Translations under genes and position numbers: made by a program
Notes under the pieces: model-generated
What the model was told of the DNA's origin: nothing
What the model saw: only the letters and a program-made list of their open reading frames with translations
Database searches by the model: none
In this document: one piece after another, positions 36,240-48,310 of the stretch
Layout of the letters: each line of letters begins with the position of its first letter
Numbering within the stretch: the first letter of the stretch is position 1
Assembly: GCA_922989275.2 (NCBI GenBank)
Contig: OV277858.1
Location: 11,222,001-11,286,000 of the forward strand
Direction: 5' to 3'
DNA length: 64,000 bases
Source of the DNA: Gari tellinella
Taxonomy: Eukaryota > Mollusca > Bivalvia > Cardiida > Psammobiidae

Positions 36240-37388
36240 TGTGTACAGTTGCCTCCATAACCATTACATGTATACATACTCTCTCTCTCGGCAATCAAAT
36301 ACATAAAGAAATTTATACAAATAGCAAACATATATATGTACAGTCGGCTGAGCGGTCATTCGGACTGAAAGTAGACTTTAACTTGGTATATTACTTTTTT
36401 TATTTATCTCTGACGACCCGTGTCTGTAAACACCATATTGGATCTGCGATACTGTAACTGTGGAATTCTGAATGTCTACTGTCATCTTCAATCCATATGT
36501 GAAAATTTTAAAAAGACAAACAGGTGGTTTCGCGTTCTTTTGCAAACTACGTTTTAAAACTAGATTATATTATTGTTTTAAAAGAGTCAACAAAGTCTTC
36601 ATCAGTCATATACATATATTGGAAAATATTGTTTTATAAATGTGGTAATTAACGGTGTAGATACTTATCTAGTGACTGTAACTCAGTGTATGATAAGGAT
36701 CTACTAGCAATTTTTAAACAACTTTTCGTTTACTTTCATTCTAAATAACTATAATGTTGATTACATTTAAAATTAAAATGTATTATCTGGTTTTGAGATG
36801 ATCGCTTACAATCATGGAGACATTACACATTTCTCCATGCTTACAATGTACATAATACGTATAGAGATAGATCTTACATCCATACAGATAAGAAAAATCA
36901 ATCAAATTAATTATGTAAGTACTTCGTTATTGCTGTCTCTCAGTGTCACTCGTTATCTGCCACATTTCCCCATTGAGTGCCCCGATTAAATGAATCACGT
37001 GCCTAGACTAACTTGTTATTTCCGAAGCTGTCAAGGCGATTTATGGCATACAGTGTTTATATGATTGGCTTTCTAATTGGGGGCGGAGTTAAACGAAATC
37101 ATTTACAATAATCTGAGTCATATGATTGGTCGAAAAAGAAGGTATTAGTTGGAAACTGGAAGGTCACGAAAGCCTAATTGACACATCAATAAGTTAACTT
37201 GATAAAAACTTTGATGTTACATAACTTAAAGAAGTATTTTGCCTCTTCATTTTTCTTCTCTCGACAAAAAGGCATATATTATGGTGATATGCGTATCACT
37301 TTCACATCTGAGCTATGAAATTTGTGTGGGGTGCCATAAATCATAAATTAAACAAATCCGTTTGCACTACTAAACCATCATCTCTGTA
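36240..37388. other. No gene seen
   Basis: No coding frame or recognised repeat is supported in this stretch. Confidence 0.35.
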
Positions 37389-38050
37389 CATTGAACGGTG
37401 CAGATCCTGATCAGAGATACAAGGAGTCCTCTGGTCTGGGTTTACATGCTTACTGTTAAGCATACGACAAGTGCACTTGTCATAGGTAAACTGTTAGAAA
37501 GTGACTAGTATATTCGTCGATAGGATTAAGTGTGTGACGTAATTACGATATGTGGTCATATCCTTAAACGGTGTAGATCCTGATCAGAGGACTCGAAGAA
37601 ACCTCTGATCTGGATCTACATGTACATGCTTAGCATTCGACAAGTATACTTTCATAGGTAACACTGTTAGTAAGTGACGAATGCATATATATACTCGTAG
37701 ATACAATTGAATGTGTGAACCAATAACGATGTGATCCTATCCTTAAACGGGATATGTACTGATCAAAGGGCTCTAGGATCCCCCTGATCCAACGACATGC
37801 TGTCCAGACGATTTGCCATTGTGTCAATAGAAGTTAGTTTAAAAAAACGAGTATACTCGTCGATAGGGTTGAATGTGTAAAATAATTGTTTTCATAAACA
37901 GTGCAGATCCGGACCGGAGCACTCCTTTATGAACACTCTGATCCTGGTCTGCACGGTTAGCACATGACAAGTGTACTTTTCTCAGTTACACTGTCAGTGC
38001 AAGGAAATGACGAGTGTACTCTTTGATAGGGTTAATGTGATAACCAATTC
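37389..38050 (+). repeat. Tandem array of four GATCAG hairpin units
   Basis: Four units start near 37389, 37566, 37744 and 37898. Each opens with an AACGGTGCAGATCCTGATCA-type left arm and continues to a right arm such as CTCTGATCTGGATCTAC. A conserved spacer contains ACAAGTGTACTTTTCATAGG and an ACTCGT...GATAGG...GAATGTG segment. The period is about 154-178 bases. The hairpins are imperfect and each differs in loop and arms. Confidence 0.8.
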
Positions 38051-38879
38051 TACCTTTTTATCAACTCATCACGGTTGAGTCTCATCTTTTCAGTTAAAAT
38101 TCTACCATATACATGTACACACATAATCATGATTTAAAAAAAATGAGATGTTGAAATTAGGCTTTTTAAAACTTTAATTTACTATAAATGATGAGTAATT
38201 ATATATACAGACCGGTGGAAGCTTAATGCAGATGAGAATTAATGCAGATAGCTCTGAATGACCTTCGATTTGCAATTAGCTGCCATCTGTCTGCAAAATG
38301 TTCCGCATGACTTTTGCTCGGCATTAAGTTGTCACCAATTTGCATAACGGGTAACTTAATGCAGATGACAAAAAATGTAGAAAGCCTGGTGACAGCAAAA
38401 TCAGTCGTTTTCCAACAATTCTAATTGTTTAAGACACGGAGCCATTGAGCTGTAACATCTTGTTGATTGAAGGCGGCGCTTTTATTTTTGATTGTCGGGT
38501 TTTGTTATCTAACCCCCTGCGCTGGAACGCCAGGGTCGTCGTTTCCGGTGTAGAACACCCAAAGCGTTGTTTTAGTGTTTGACACTTTACTTTTGGCCCT
38601 CATTATGCTGAATTATCACCCGCTTCTAAAATGTTTGTGAAATAACTGAAATAAGATTCGTTGCTTAATTTCGCTGTAGAAAAACAGAAAATGAGAGTTA
38701 GTCAGGTTTAACCCTTACTAGGAGTTACGGTCTTCTGTAGGATCCGAACTGTTTGCAAATATTAAAGACGCTACACTCGGCAGGCTAAGGGATTATGCTA
38801 TAAGAAGGTTGTGCGGCCCCCCAAAGCCATGTGATCCTTGCAGCTCCAGTCACCATCGGCTCCTTTCTGTGAAGACGTA
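38051..38879. other. No gene seen
   Basis: A half hairpin of family 2 (GAACTGTTTGC) is at 38746-38757. An internal short repeat with TTAATGCAGATGA recurs at 38225-38365. No coding frame is supported. Confidence 0.35.
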
Positions 38880-39905
38880 CACAGTGGGGAATGTATTATT
38901 ATTTCCCAATAAACGCGTTTACGCTAAAACGTTTATTTCAATTGCAAACAGTTTGGAGTCAGATCAGAGGCTGGGTTACCCAGCGTCTGATCAGGCTACA
39001 AACTGTTTGCCACTCAGATAAAAAGGAATTGTTAGAATTATGTAGAACTTGACATTTTCTACGTTAGTGCCTTGCGATTGCGTTTCGTTTGCGTTTAAAC
39101 GGGGAAAAATAACGTATTTTCCACTGTCTGCAGCGAATGTCAAATTTACCTGCATTTATTAGGCTTTATGAATATGCTACTAAAACAGTTATTTCCTTCT
39201 CTCTTCCCTTTCCTCCCCCCCCCCTTAAAACTGTGTTAATTATTAGGTGTTTAGGACAGGTTACTGCTTACATAAAGGTGAAAGTAAGGCAGGAAGCTCC
39301 TTCAGTTTCCCATGTGTGTAACCGGCAACCGGCGAAATCAATTTTCCGTCCGAAATATATTTATTCTATTTGCTTACAAAGGATACAATAACAGGCTTAA
39401 ATAGTCATTATATTAAGGCAGGTGGTTGATCGCAACAGTACAACAGAGCTTGCTAAATTACTGCTCATCTGCAATTAGCTGCTACCTGTCTTAAAGCCAT
39501 CCTGCATTTAGTTGCCACATTTTTAAAACGCCATTCAATAAAAACTGTTTAAAATGTTGTTTTTAAACCCCACCACCAATAAACTGCTTAAGAATCTCTC
39601 TAGTCCGGGTTTTTGTATGGTAACAGGATTCGATGTTCCGAGTTTTTAGTAAGTTTGTAAACGACCAAAATCTGTTACATTTACAATGGAGAAAACGTTT
39701 ATACTTTCCCGTTTAAACGCAAATGAAACGCGAACGCAAAACACTTGAATGCATATACATGTAATGACAACTTTGTTATAAATATGTCTACATATTTTTA
39801 TCTGAGTGACAAACAGTTTGGAGCCTAATAAGACGCCGGGTAACCTTGCAATTGAAATACTTGTTTTAGCGTAAACGCGTTTATTGGGAAAGAATAACAT
39901 TTCTC
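38880..39905. repeat. Long inverted repeat with ~230-bp arms
   Basis: The left arm (about 38880-39135) and right arm (about 39680-39905) are reverse complements. They share AATAAACGCGTTTACGCTAA, the family-2 hairpin core and GCGTTTAAACGG. The left arm carries the full 67-bp hairpin at 38944-39010, whereas the right arm has only one half. A third, more diverged copy is at 61990-62170. Confidence 0.7.
38944..39010. repeat. Hairpin family 2, best example
   Basis: Arms GCAAACAGTTTGGAGTCAGA and its counterpart ending CTACAAACTGTTTGC pair across a loop in GGGTTACCC. About 27 of 32 positions match. Each arm contains a GATCAG-type core. Confidence 0.8.
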
Positions 39906-40941
39906 CACAGTATAATTCGATTGCATGCAGTGTTTAAAAAAGACATTTTAAGATTCAGTATTGTCTTGATATTGCTTTTATTTGAAGCGTCTGGTATTTA
40001 AGACTAGTGGGCATTTAAATTAAGAAATATCCGTTTAAAAAGAAAGAATGTTTGCGTTAGAGTGACGTATTTTGAGTTTAGAATAATTAATAATTATTCT
40101 TTAATCCTTTCACTTCCATTATAAATGATTCCCACTATGACATAGTACACCCTCAAAGTTATTTCGTCTGCCAGTCTGATAATTATGTAGGCTAATCTAC
40201 ACAGGAATCATAGAAGACTAATGCGGACTCATAGATTTTGGGAATAGTTTTCAGGAGATTTATGATTCTAGTTTTTAGACTGATGTAATATTGAAACCGT
40301 AAAATCGTTTTACTTATAACCCTTTCACTCTCAATGACGCTTTAAAGCGCGTTTGTAACTAGTTGGGGCCTGATCAGACGCAATTAGGACCCACACAGTT
40401 TGACTGTCGTATCGACATTTATAAGGTCATACAACATTAAATATATCTTTGAAATGTGTATTGCAGAAAAAACAACATTGAAGCAGACGACAATAAAGCG
40501 ATGAAGGGGTAAAATTCTCCCGAATAATTTGATCATGAAAGGGTTAAAAGTGGAACTTTACTATATATAGAGCCAAAATGGCATACGCGTGTATGCAAAG
40601 TTGAAACATCATATAGGCTGTTTTTGCTGTTGGATAATCGTTTGTACCGTGTTTCTTTATCAGAAATAAATTTTTGGCAACACTTAAGTAGAAAAAAGAC
40701 TCGAATATTGCACATCGTATTTTTCCGAACAGAACCAGACAATTCACAATCAGGTTCTGTAAACATAAATCAAACACGCCAAACAAATAGATGCTTGTCG
40801 AATGCAGAACGGTTTCGGTTGGAAATAAGCCACAATGAACTTTTTTCGAATGATTTATTTCATATATTGAACACCTTTTATTGTGCGCAATATAGGAGCA
40901 AATAGGCTGTGGAAATTAACCAAGGAAACAAAATATCAATC
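39906..40941. other. No gene seen
   Basis: A single-arm GATCAG hairpin remnant is near 40345-40405. Open frames at 40533-40905 overlap on both strands and show no recognisable protein features. Confidence 0.35.
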
Positions 40942-41182
40942 CAGGTAAGGACCAGCGCGATCCGCAGTGGTGCACCGCGGTCCGTGACGGTATCACCACG
41001 ATCCGCGGTGATAACGATCGCGTCCGGCGGCGAGAACCCCGGTGAGACACCATCACGGACCAATCACTATCCGCGATGGACTGCGGAATACCTCAAATAT
41101 CATGACGGACAAATACGCCCGTCCGCGGTCGCTGAAATTGCGACGGACCGCGGATTCTTTAAACATTGCGAGACTTGTACTG
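40942..41182 (-). mobile_element. Miniature element with iterated CGCGGA motifs, second copy
   Basis: This is the opposite orientation to 33961-34181. It ends CATTGCGAGACTTGTACTG (reverse of the other's start) and begins CAGGTAAGGACC. TA follows the right end but not the left. The GC-rich interior repeats ATCCGCGG/CCGCGGTC-like units arranged differently from the first copy. Confidence 0.55.
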
Positions 41183-41653
41183 TAAGATCAGATTGCTGTA
41201 GCATGCTGATATTTTTTCATCTTGCTTAACCATTGCTTAACCATTTTTGTAGCAATACTGCGGTATTGCTTATAATACACGACACAAGTATTTTATATTG
41301 ATTTTGTTTTGATACATTTTTCCCACTGTTTTTACATTGTAATCCACCCTGGTTACATTGTAATCTATTATGATTACATTGCAATTCACAATTATTATAT
41401 ATTTAACAATGCTAGAAGCAAATCATTTAACTCTAAGCTTGTTTAAAGCTTCTGTCTCTAGGTTTCTATCGTTTGAATCTGAGATAGTTTTATATATAAA
41501 AAATAAATTGTTTCTGTAAAAATAAAATGGTTAAAACTAAACTTAGATTTAAACACATATAGGATATTAAAAATCTAAAAGCTTTTTTATCTGCATCAAA
41601 AGTGCAGAAGAATATATAATGTCGGCTGGAGTAATTGAAAAAAAATAGGTAAT
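41183..41653. other. No gene seen
   Basis: AT-rich spacer without a recognised feature. A threefold TTACATTGTAAT-like motif recurs at 41330-41390. Confidence 0.35.
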
Positions 41654-41893
41654 GTGCAGGATAGAAAACCTGCAATTGTTACAAAACAAGAGCCTGAAAA
41701 TATAAATACGGAATTAAAACGTGTTATGGAATATGTATCTGATGTACAACTTACAGAACTTGTAGTTGATGAGGTCTATGCAAGACTTGAACAGATAGAT
41801 AAAAACTGTCGGATGAGTAATAAACATCTCCAATTCAATACTTCTTTATTTACCGAATACATCCTTTACTTCAACTTGTTCTCAAACACTTAA
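41654..41893 (+). other. Exon-like open frame at the start of copy B
   Basis: The frame includes QEPENINTELKRVMEYVSD and EVYARLEQIDKNC, a charged, helical run unlike the surrounding repeat translations. In copy A the same frame carries a stop near 11022 and is split by the element at 11094. A donor-like GATGA|GTAATA follows near 41818. It may be a former exon carried on the dispersed segment. The function is not recognised. Confidence 0.3.
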
Positions 41894-44800
41894 ACTTGTT
41901 TATTCTATAAAACCTTAGGTATATGACGTAAGAACGTGCGACGTATAGGCAGCTGCGCCACGACGTCGGTCGGTGTTACGCGTTCCCGACATACTCTGAG
42001 CCTCTACATGTTTGCAACATTTACTGCATAAAGGAATTAGAAAATGTGCAAGTCCTTCGTTTAATCCAATTATTTCTTTCCAATCTATCACTCAATTTTA
42101 TCACAATATTCATCCTTTCGCTAAATCTCATCTATCACAGACTTTTGAAATGAAGTAATAAAGTTTTGGAAGAAAATTAAACTTTCCTGCCACTGAATTT
42201 TAATTACAAATGTTTCTAGCCATTCGTTTCTATTCTATAATTTCAAGTGGGTAGAGTTTCACTATTGGGCTGTTCGTAACATCAGAATCAGTTCGGATTT
42301 TTGCAAGAGAGAGATTTTACAACTGTGCAGAAAGTTTAAAAGGCTTTTTTTAAAATCATATCGAGTGACTGTCGAACATCACATTGCCAATCTCGAGTCT
42401 TACAAAGCAGTGAACTACATACATGCATTTTAGAACGAACTGTGCCCCTATATGTCGGTCTTATAGATCTGCAAGCTGAAATATACTAGATTAAATTATT
42501 ACCATACTACTTATCTTTGGTAGTTTAACTCATTAATCGTCTTAGTTACCGATTAAGTAACCCGTATATCTTGGAACCTGACCTTCATTGGTACACTTTC
42601 ACCAAAATTCGTGCGCATGTGATAATTGAGATGCCTTTTAAAGTTCGGTTTACCTTCTGCTTGTTATGCACTTGTCGTCTGCAAAACGTTGTTGTAACAA
42701 TTCTCAATTTTCTGCATTTTTGTAAAGACAATATCAGCAGAATGCCAAACAGTTTGGCACAAATGAGCCGCAGCGTCATGCGTGGTTTCGTCTGGATCCA
42801 AACTGTTTGCAACAAATTCACCCGCAACAGGCTGTAGGTTAACCCATCGTCACATATAAACTCGGGTATTTTACAAATTTAATGTATTCCTGCTTTGCAG
42901 AACATAATTCCAGCTGTTATAAGACAATAAGCCGACGAAAAGACAATAGACGATATATACAACTGAAACAGAATGAGGTCCGACTGGTTTGAGACACCCC
43001 TTTCAAACTAGTCACGTACAGTTACATGCCACTCGCAATTAAGCGGCGAAAATAGTTTATTTCTCCGATAAACCTAACAACAAGCAGATGGCAATTTCAA
43101 TGAGGTGATGAGTTTGGTATATTTATTCGGACAAATGAATTTATTGACCATCGACACGGACGTCCAAGCATTTCACTGCATTGAAAAATTGCATGGAGGG
43201 AACGTGAATCATTTCGCTGTGGCAAATATACAGTTAAACACTTTTAACTCTGGTGTTTGTTTGCATACTAGTATACATGTTTACCTGAATTCTACCTTCT
43301 CAACTGTTTTGCAGCAATACAATATGAGTTACCTCCCAATTTACAAATGTTTAAAGCACAGTCGATATATCTCTCTGTTCTACGAAGTTCGATTACTTAT
43401 GTCATTATGAAATATGAGTAATAAATAGTACCGCACAGACGTGGTTTACATCCTTAATGTATGACTAAACTACAATACTCAGTATGGTAGTAAACATCAC
43501 TTTATACAGCTATTTAAATGTAAAGGTCCTTTAAAGTATGTTCATCATTGATGCGTTTTAAATGGAACACAATGTAAACACGGATCCTGTTGGGACCCAA
43601 CCCGATGTGTTCCCCCTTTGACACCAAATTACAAGCCGATGTCTATCTGGAGACGGGAATGTAGAGCGATATATTTTAATGACCATTGAAATGGACGACG
43701 ACTTCCAATGTTGTACTTGAAACTTGGCCCCGAGGGACATCGACTCATTTTACTATGGCAAGTATACAGTTAACTATTTCACAATTGATGTTATAGTTAA
43801 AAATAAGCAAATCACAGCTTAGAATTAAAACAAGCAAATACAATAAGTTAAAAGTGTTATAGCATATACTAATAACTCTGTATAGATAACGTTGCTTTTG
43901 TTCGTAAATAGCTAATATTGAGCTAGTATCCGGTGTAGAATGACTCTATTCTATGGGGACAATAATATATCTATTCCACTTCGGCAACAAGCTCACACGC
44001 CATTATCATGCTATGATAAATCAGAGGTATGATAGTATTTTTATGCGGCACATAAAAACAGGAAAATAGTTGCATTTACGTGTTACATACTATTCTAATA
44101 TATTGTGTTTTAAGCTTAACTAAACATTAATTAAATTTAACATGTTTGCATATACACTCGCATGACTTTGAATTAGTATGTAAAAATAGATTGTTTCGTT
44201 AAGCACATCAAACACAGATAATGATATAGTTATACAAACAACCTTTAACAATGTTCTTTTCTATTTCGTTGTATCCAGTTTGCATTTGGCATTGACGTTT
44301 AGCATGATGCATACTATTCGTCCGCATTAGTTTTGATAAGCATTTACACAAACGTTGAATTAAAAGGTGTAAACTGCTGAAAATCCTTGTTGTCCAATCC
44401 GAAAGGAGGTGTCAAAAGGAAATGTTCGGTTGGTTACAACAAGAATAAGCTTGACATTTATAAGTAAAGCGTTCGGTGAGGAATGTTGTTTAACCTGAGT
44501 AGTTATACACCTATTTTTTTAATCAACATTTGTAATTGTATACCGGTATTATGTCCTGTGTCAACAAAAATAAATATATTTGTCAAATACATTTAGCAAA
44601 TATAGACCGATATTGAATATATAGTGATAATATAGTCATTTAAAGCAGGACAAGGATTTCAATACTGGACAAAATACATATATTAAAACGTGTTATGACG
44701 CTTATTATCTATCTAGATCACGGGTCCGTATTTTGAAGCATTCTAAGATATTATTTTCTCTAATTAAATCAATATCGCTTAGTTTTCGTCAATTTCCTCT

Positions 44801-45857
44801 AAATATTTGATGATTTTACCCTCAGAAAAAGAAAGCAACTAAGGACATTCCTAACTGATAGATATGTTGGGCCGTGGATGTAAAGAAAAATGCCGGATTG
44901 AACAAAGTACATTGGACTATAAGTTTAGTATTATAAAGGAAAGTAGCATGAGCAAACTAAACACTCAAAGTATCATTGAAATAGTTGATAAACTAAGACA
45001 AGGCTAAATTATATGATACATTTGAGGATGCATATAATGTAATAGAGCAACCGATAACAACTATACAAATATTCCAACAAGAAGGACCACACATATAAGC
45101 GAAAACTGATAGAGGACAACATTAGTATCGCTTGATAAGGGAGGCTCACAGACTGGAGATGTGGGTGGTGCAGCAAACACGATGGTAAAATACCGCCTTT
45201 TAAAAACGATATTGGTTATCGCGACTTCGGTTGTGAATGATGTTTTTGAGGAAGTTACTGTGACATATTGTGGACATTGATTTGTGGTAATTGTCACAGC
45301 AGTTAAACATCCTCGACACAGTTAAGAACGTAAAGAGGACATGACTGAAGAACAACAGTAAGATACGGAGCGTGTTAAAAACAACACTTAAACCATCTTT
45401 TAAAACTCAAACACAATACAAACAAGAAGAGCAGCAAAACAGACTGACGCCTAAGCAACCATACGAAAATCAGCCATAAGTTAGTATTGAAATGTTTCAC
45501 GTGAAGTTTCTAAAAACACTTAAACTGCATCAAAGCACACATTATTGTTGTCATGAAGTTTCATAACTGTCAGTTCCGAGATTACTTACAAACTGTAGAA
45601 AAGTGCTATTGAATAATATTTTAATGCCTTTACGCTGCATTTTAGCAATTGCAGTTTTACTTAATCGATTGAGAATAGGATTTATTTTAATAGTAGTCAT
45701 TCTGATGAGTGTGATCACACTTTTGAAACATTGTGATTGTTGTTATTGTTGTTAATATTTATAAAAGTTTCATACAGCAATGGCATATTTTCAAATGTGT
45801 TTTGATAACATAGCAATAAGTAACCATTCAATTATTTTTAAATCGCATGTACGTTTA
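41676..45857 (+). repeat. Large dispersed repeat, copy B
   Basis: B is the least interrupted copy, about 4.2 kb. It starts in GTTACAAAACAAGAGCCTG and ends at the TTAA at 45854-45857. It provides empty sites for all four insertions in copy A. Its last 650 bases are included in the tandem duplication that begins at 45208. Confidence 0.75.
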
Positions 45858-46090
45858 ACCCTCATCCGGACCTTTGGGATCCATTGGACCCCAGCGGCTT
45901 TATTTTTGCTTGAAAAAAGTATTCAGCCTAATGACGCTTATGACGTTTTTAGACATTATTCCTACGACTGTTTTTGACACTTTTAGTGAAATACGTACTA
46001 AATAGGTCAATTCGCATAGATATTTTTTCAAAACACGGTTGGGGTCAAGCCGGACCCCAGAATTCTAAAGGTTAGTAAAATGTGTTTCAG
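45854..46090 (+). mobile_element. piggyBac-like left end
   Basis: A and B are similar up to TTAA. B then reads CCCTCATCCGGACC while A reads TGTCAAACTG. A TTAA target directly followed by CCC is characteristic of piggyBac ends. The subterminal region has paired GGATCC/GGACCCCAG and GGGGTCAAGCCGGACCCC motifs. No matching right end was found before the end of the duplicated unit. The twin lies at 48957. Confidence 0.5.
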
Positions 46091-47461
46091 GCCATTTTAA
46101 AACCGTTTATTGTTGTTTACAACTCTAATAATAGCATTTATTGAATACTAGATAACCCCGATAATACTGTGCCTCAATTGCACATATAAATATGTCTTTC
46201 ACGATCTTGTGATTGAGTTATTTCCCTTGGATATTATAACCCCGGACGCCAACCGCGAGTCCAAGGGATTCATACTGTATGGAACGAATACAATTCTATC
46301 TGACCTAAAATTATACAAATGATTTCAAGATTCAAATAAGTGTACTGTATCATGTTTGGTTCTGGTCCTTTCTGGAAGTTTCAATAGCTGTCATGGGCCA
46401 ATAGTGTTGACCTTGAACTTTGACCTAGACCCTATTGTAAGTTGGCCAACGAGGTCTGGTTGGTCGGTATTTAAGGCGTCTATTTCATTGCTTCATTGCC
46501 ATTTTACAATATATCAGATTAAACTATATAGCTACAGGGGAAGAAAGAGACATACAACAGACACACATTCTCCCATTTGGATGTTTGGCAAACGCTTGTT
46601 CAGCAGTGGATTAACCTACACTTTCTTGTTATTTCGATCATGAATAAAACTTAATTTAATAGATGATGATCGCAGAGAACCTCAAATCATAGTTCATTAC
46701 AGTGATACAAACATCTGGTGTAAACCATTGACCCAAACGGACGGTGGTTACACCTGTAACTGCGTCTACGACCCTATCAAGCAGCTCATCAGACATGTGG
46801 TGATGTAACGCAGACATGGTTAAGAGAACGTACTCAAGACATGGTGATAAGCTATTGATATTCAAAACTCTTATATCATCACCATTTGAAGTTATGTGTG
46901 TATTACTTTTATTACATATGTTTACCATACATAGTTTTATCACATATATTTGACATACCACAGAGTCAGTGTCAGCATCATGAACCCTGCACGGAGCTAA
47001 GACATGCACGGTGACAGGTCAAATAAATTGGACAACTATTGCCAGAAAGTAATTGGAAGCAGAAACAAAGCCTGGGAAGCTGTTTGGGTTACGTATGTTC
47101 CATTAATAAGGTTTTTAAATCAGTCGTGGTTAATAGTTGTATAGTAACCCATGTTTATATGCATAAATATTATTTTGGGTCCACTGGAACCCAACCATAT
47201 TTTTGTTATTTTCTTCTAAATGTTTACATAGTTCAGTAAAATATACACCATTAAGGGTGTATCAATGTCATAAGCCAATTTTTAAAAGTATCAAACTTTG
47301 TTTCTAACATTGTTTATTTTGAAGAGCTGTTTATGATGAATGAAAAAATGAAAAAAAATATATATGGTGGTGTCCTTGTTTTTGAGTTACAGGGATTTGA
47401 AAGATATATAGATTTCCGCCAAAACGTTATGGTGTTTACATTAACGTCGTCGTAAATGTAG

Positions 47462-47635
47462 TCATATTGCGTCGCGTTACATACCGAGCTTGTGGACGAA
47501 CAGTTCGTCGTGTTAGTCTTACAACGTTCAATCACACATGAGGGTTGTTTTGAGAAAATCAACTTTAAAGTTTTGGACTCATTAAACAGCATAATTCTGA
47601 TGGATTTTGAAGATGTTTTCGACTTTACCCGATAA
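47462..47635 (+). pseudogene. Conserved coding remnant, unknown family
   Basis: An open frame ends VLQRSITHEGCFEKINFKVL, then LMDFEDVFDFTR and a TAA at 47633-47635. A diverged reversed relative at 53825-54016 encodes VLQRSILYEGGFEKIDFKVL, then LNSIVLMDFE. Similarity at the protein level with conservative changes (N/D, C/G, I/V) suggests descent from a real coding sequence, perhaps a transposon or gene 3' exon. The protein family was not recognised. Confidence 0.4.
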
Positions 47636-48310
47636 ATCATGATTGCAAAGAGTTTCAATTAAAGATTGATGAGTATTGTAAGCATATTATTTTAGATCTG
47701 ATTTACGTTTGTGAACGAAGTATATGGATTTTATAACAAGTGTTAAGGCTGATTTGATCAGCATTTACTGAACTTTCGTATATATAAACCTTTTTAAAAA
47801 CTGCTCACTATTTTATCTGGTATGTTCATTAATATACACGATTGCTGAATGTTATAATTTTAAGTGTTGATGTTAACTGTGTGATAATATTTTTACAGGT
47901 TGGTGTACGTCTTTTGATATAAAATGTTTGATTTGGCATGCTAGATTTTTGGACTGGGCATGTAAAACGTAAATGAATAATCCAAATAATATAATGGCTA
48001 AATGCCGCTGTGAACAAACCGATGTTTAACACTGTTGTACATCTGAACGAGGTTGGTTTCACTAAAGCTGTATATGGTCCACAATGGTTTTACAAAATAA
48101 ACGACTCAAACTATTATCGGTTCAAGTATGTACGGCAAATTACAACTTAATTCAGGATAAACGTTGTGTGGAAGATTCTTACACAGCATGTTCAGATAAC
48201 TGTTTCTAGTCCAACGTCCTTTAGCATGCAAACAAACCTTATAGTACGACATTTAATGTTCATCAATACTCTCCAATAGTCAATCATTGCACCCCCATGA
48301 TTATTAAATT

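Larger units (their letters stand above)
45208..48310 (+). repeat. 3103-bp tandem duplication, unit 1
   Basis: Unit 1 repeats as 48311-51413 with a constant offset of 3103. The two differ at 47410 (A versus C at 50513) and 47433 (T versus G at 50536), the only differences I noticed. The junction shows microhomology (ATTG). Open frames at 46356-46643 and 46656-47009 are present in both units, but no family is recognised. Confidence 0.9.

Noticed and set aside
35249..36331. Minus-strand frames rich in Ser and Leu
   Set aside because: They are translations of GA-rich microsatellites, open only because GA repeats lack stops.
37389..38050. CRISPR-like array
   Set aside because: Units are about 154-178 bases with imperfect palindromes and conserved spacers in a eukaryotic context, which is not CRISPR architecture.
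45061..45297. 78-codon minus-strand frame with a hydrophobic C-terminal segment
   Set aside because: Although also open in copy A, the differences I could read are mostly amino-acid changing, as in neutral drift, and the duplication boundary cuts through it.
46356..47009. 95- and 117-codon frames present in both tandem units
   Set aside because: Conservation is trivial because the units are almost identical. No domain or family could be recognised, though the minus-strand frame is not fully excluded.
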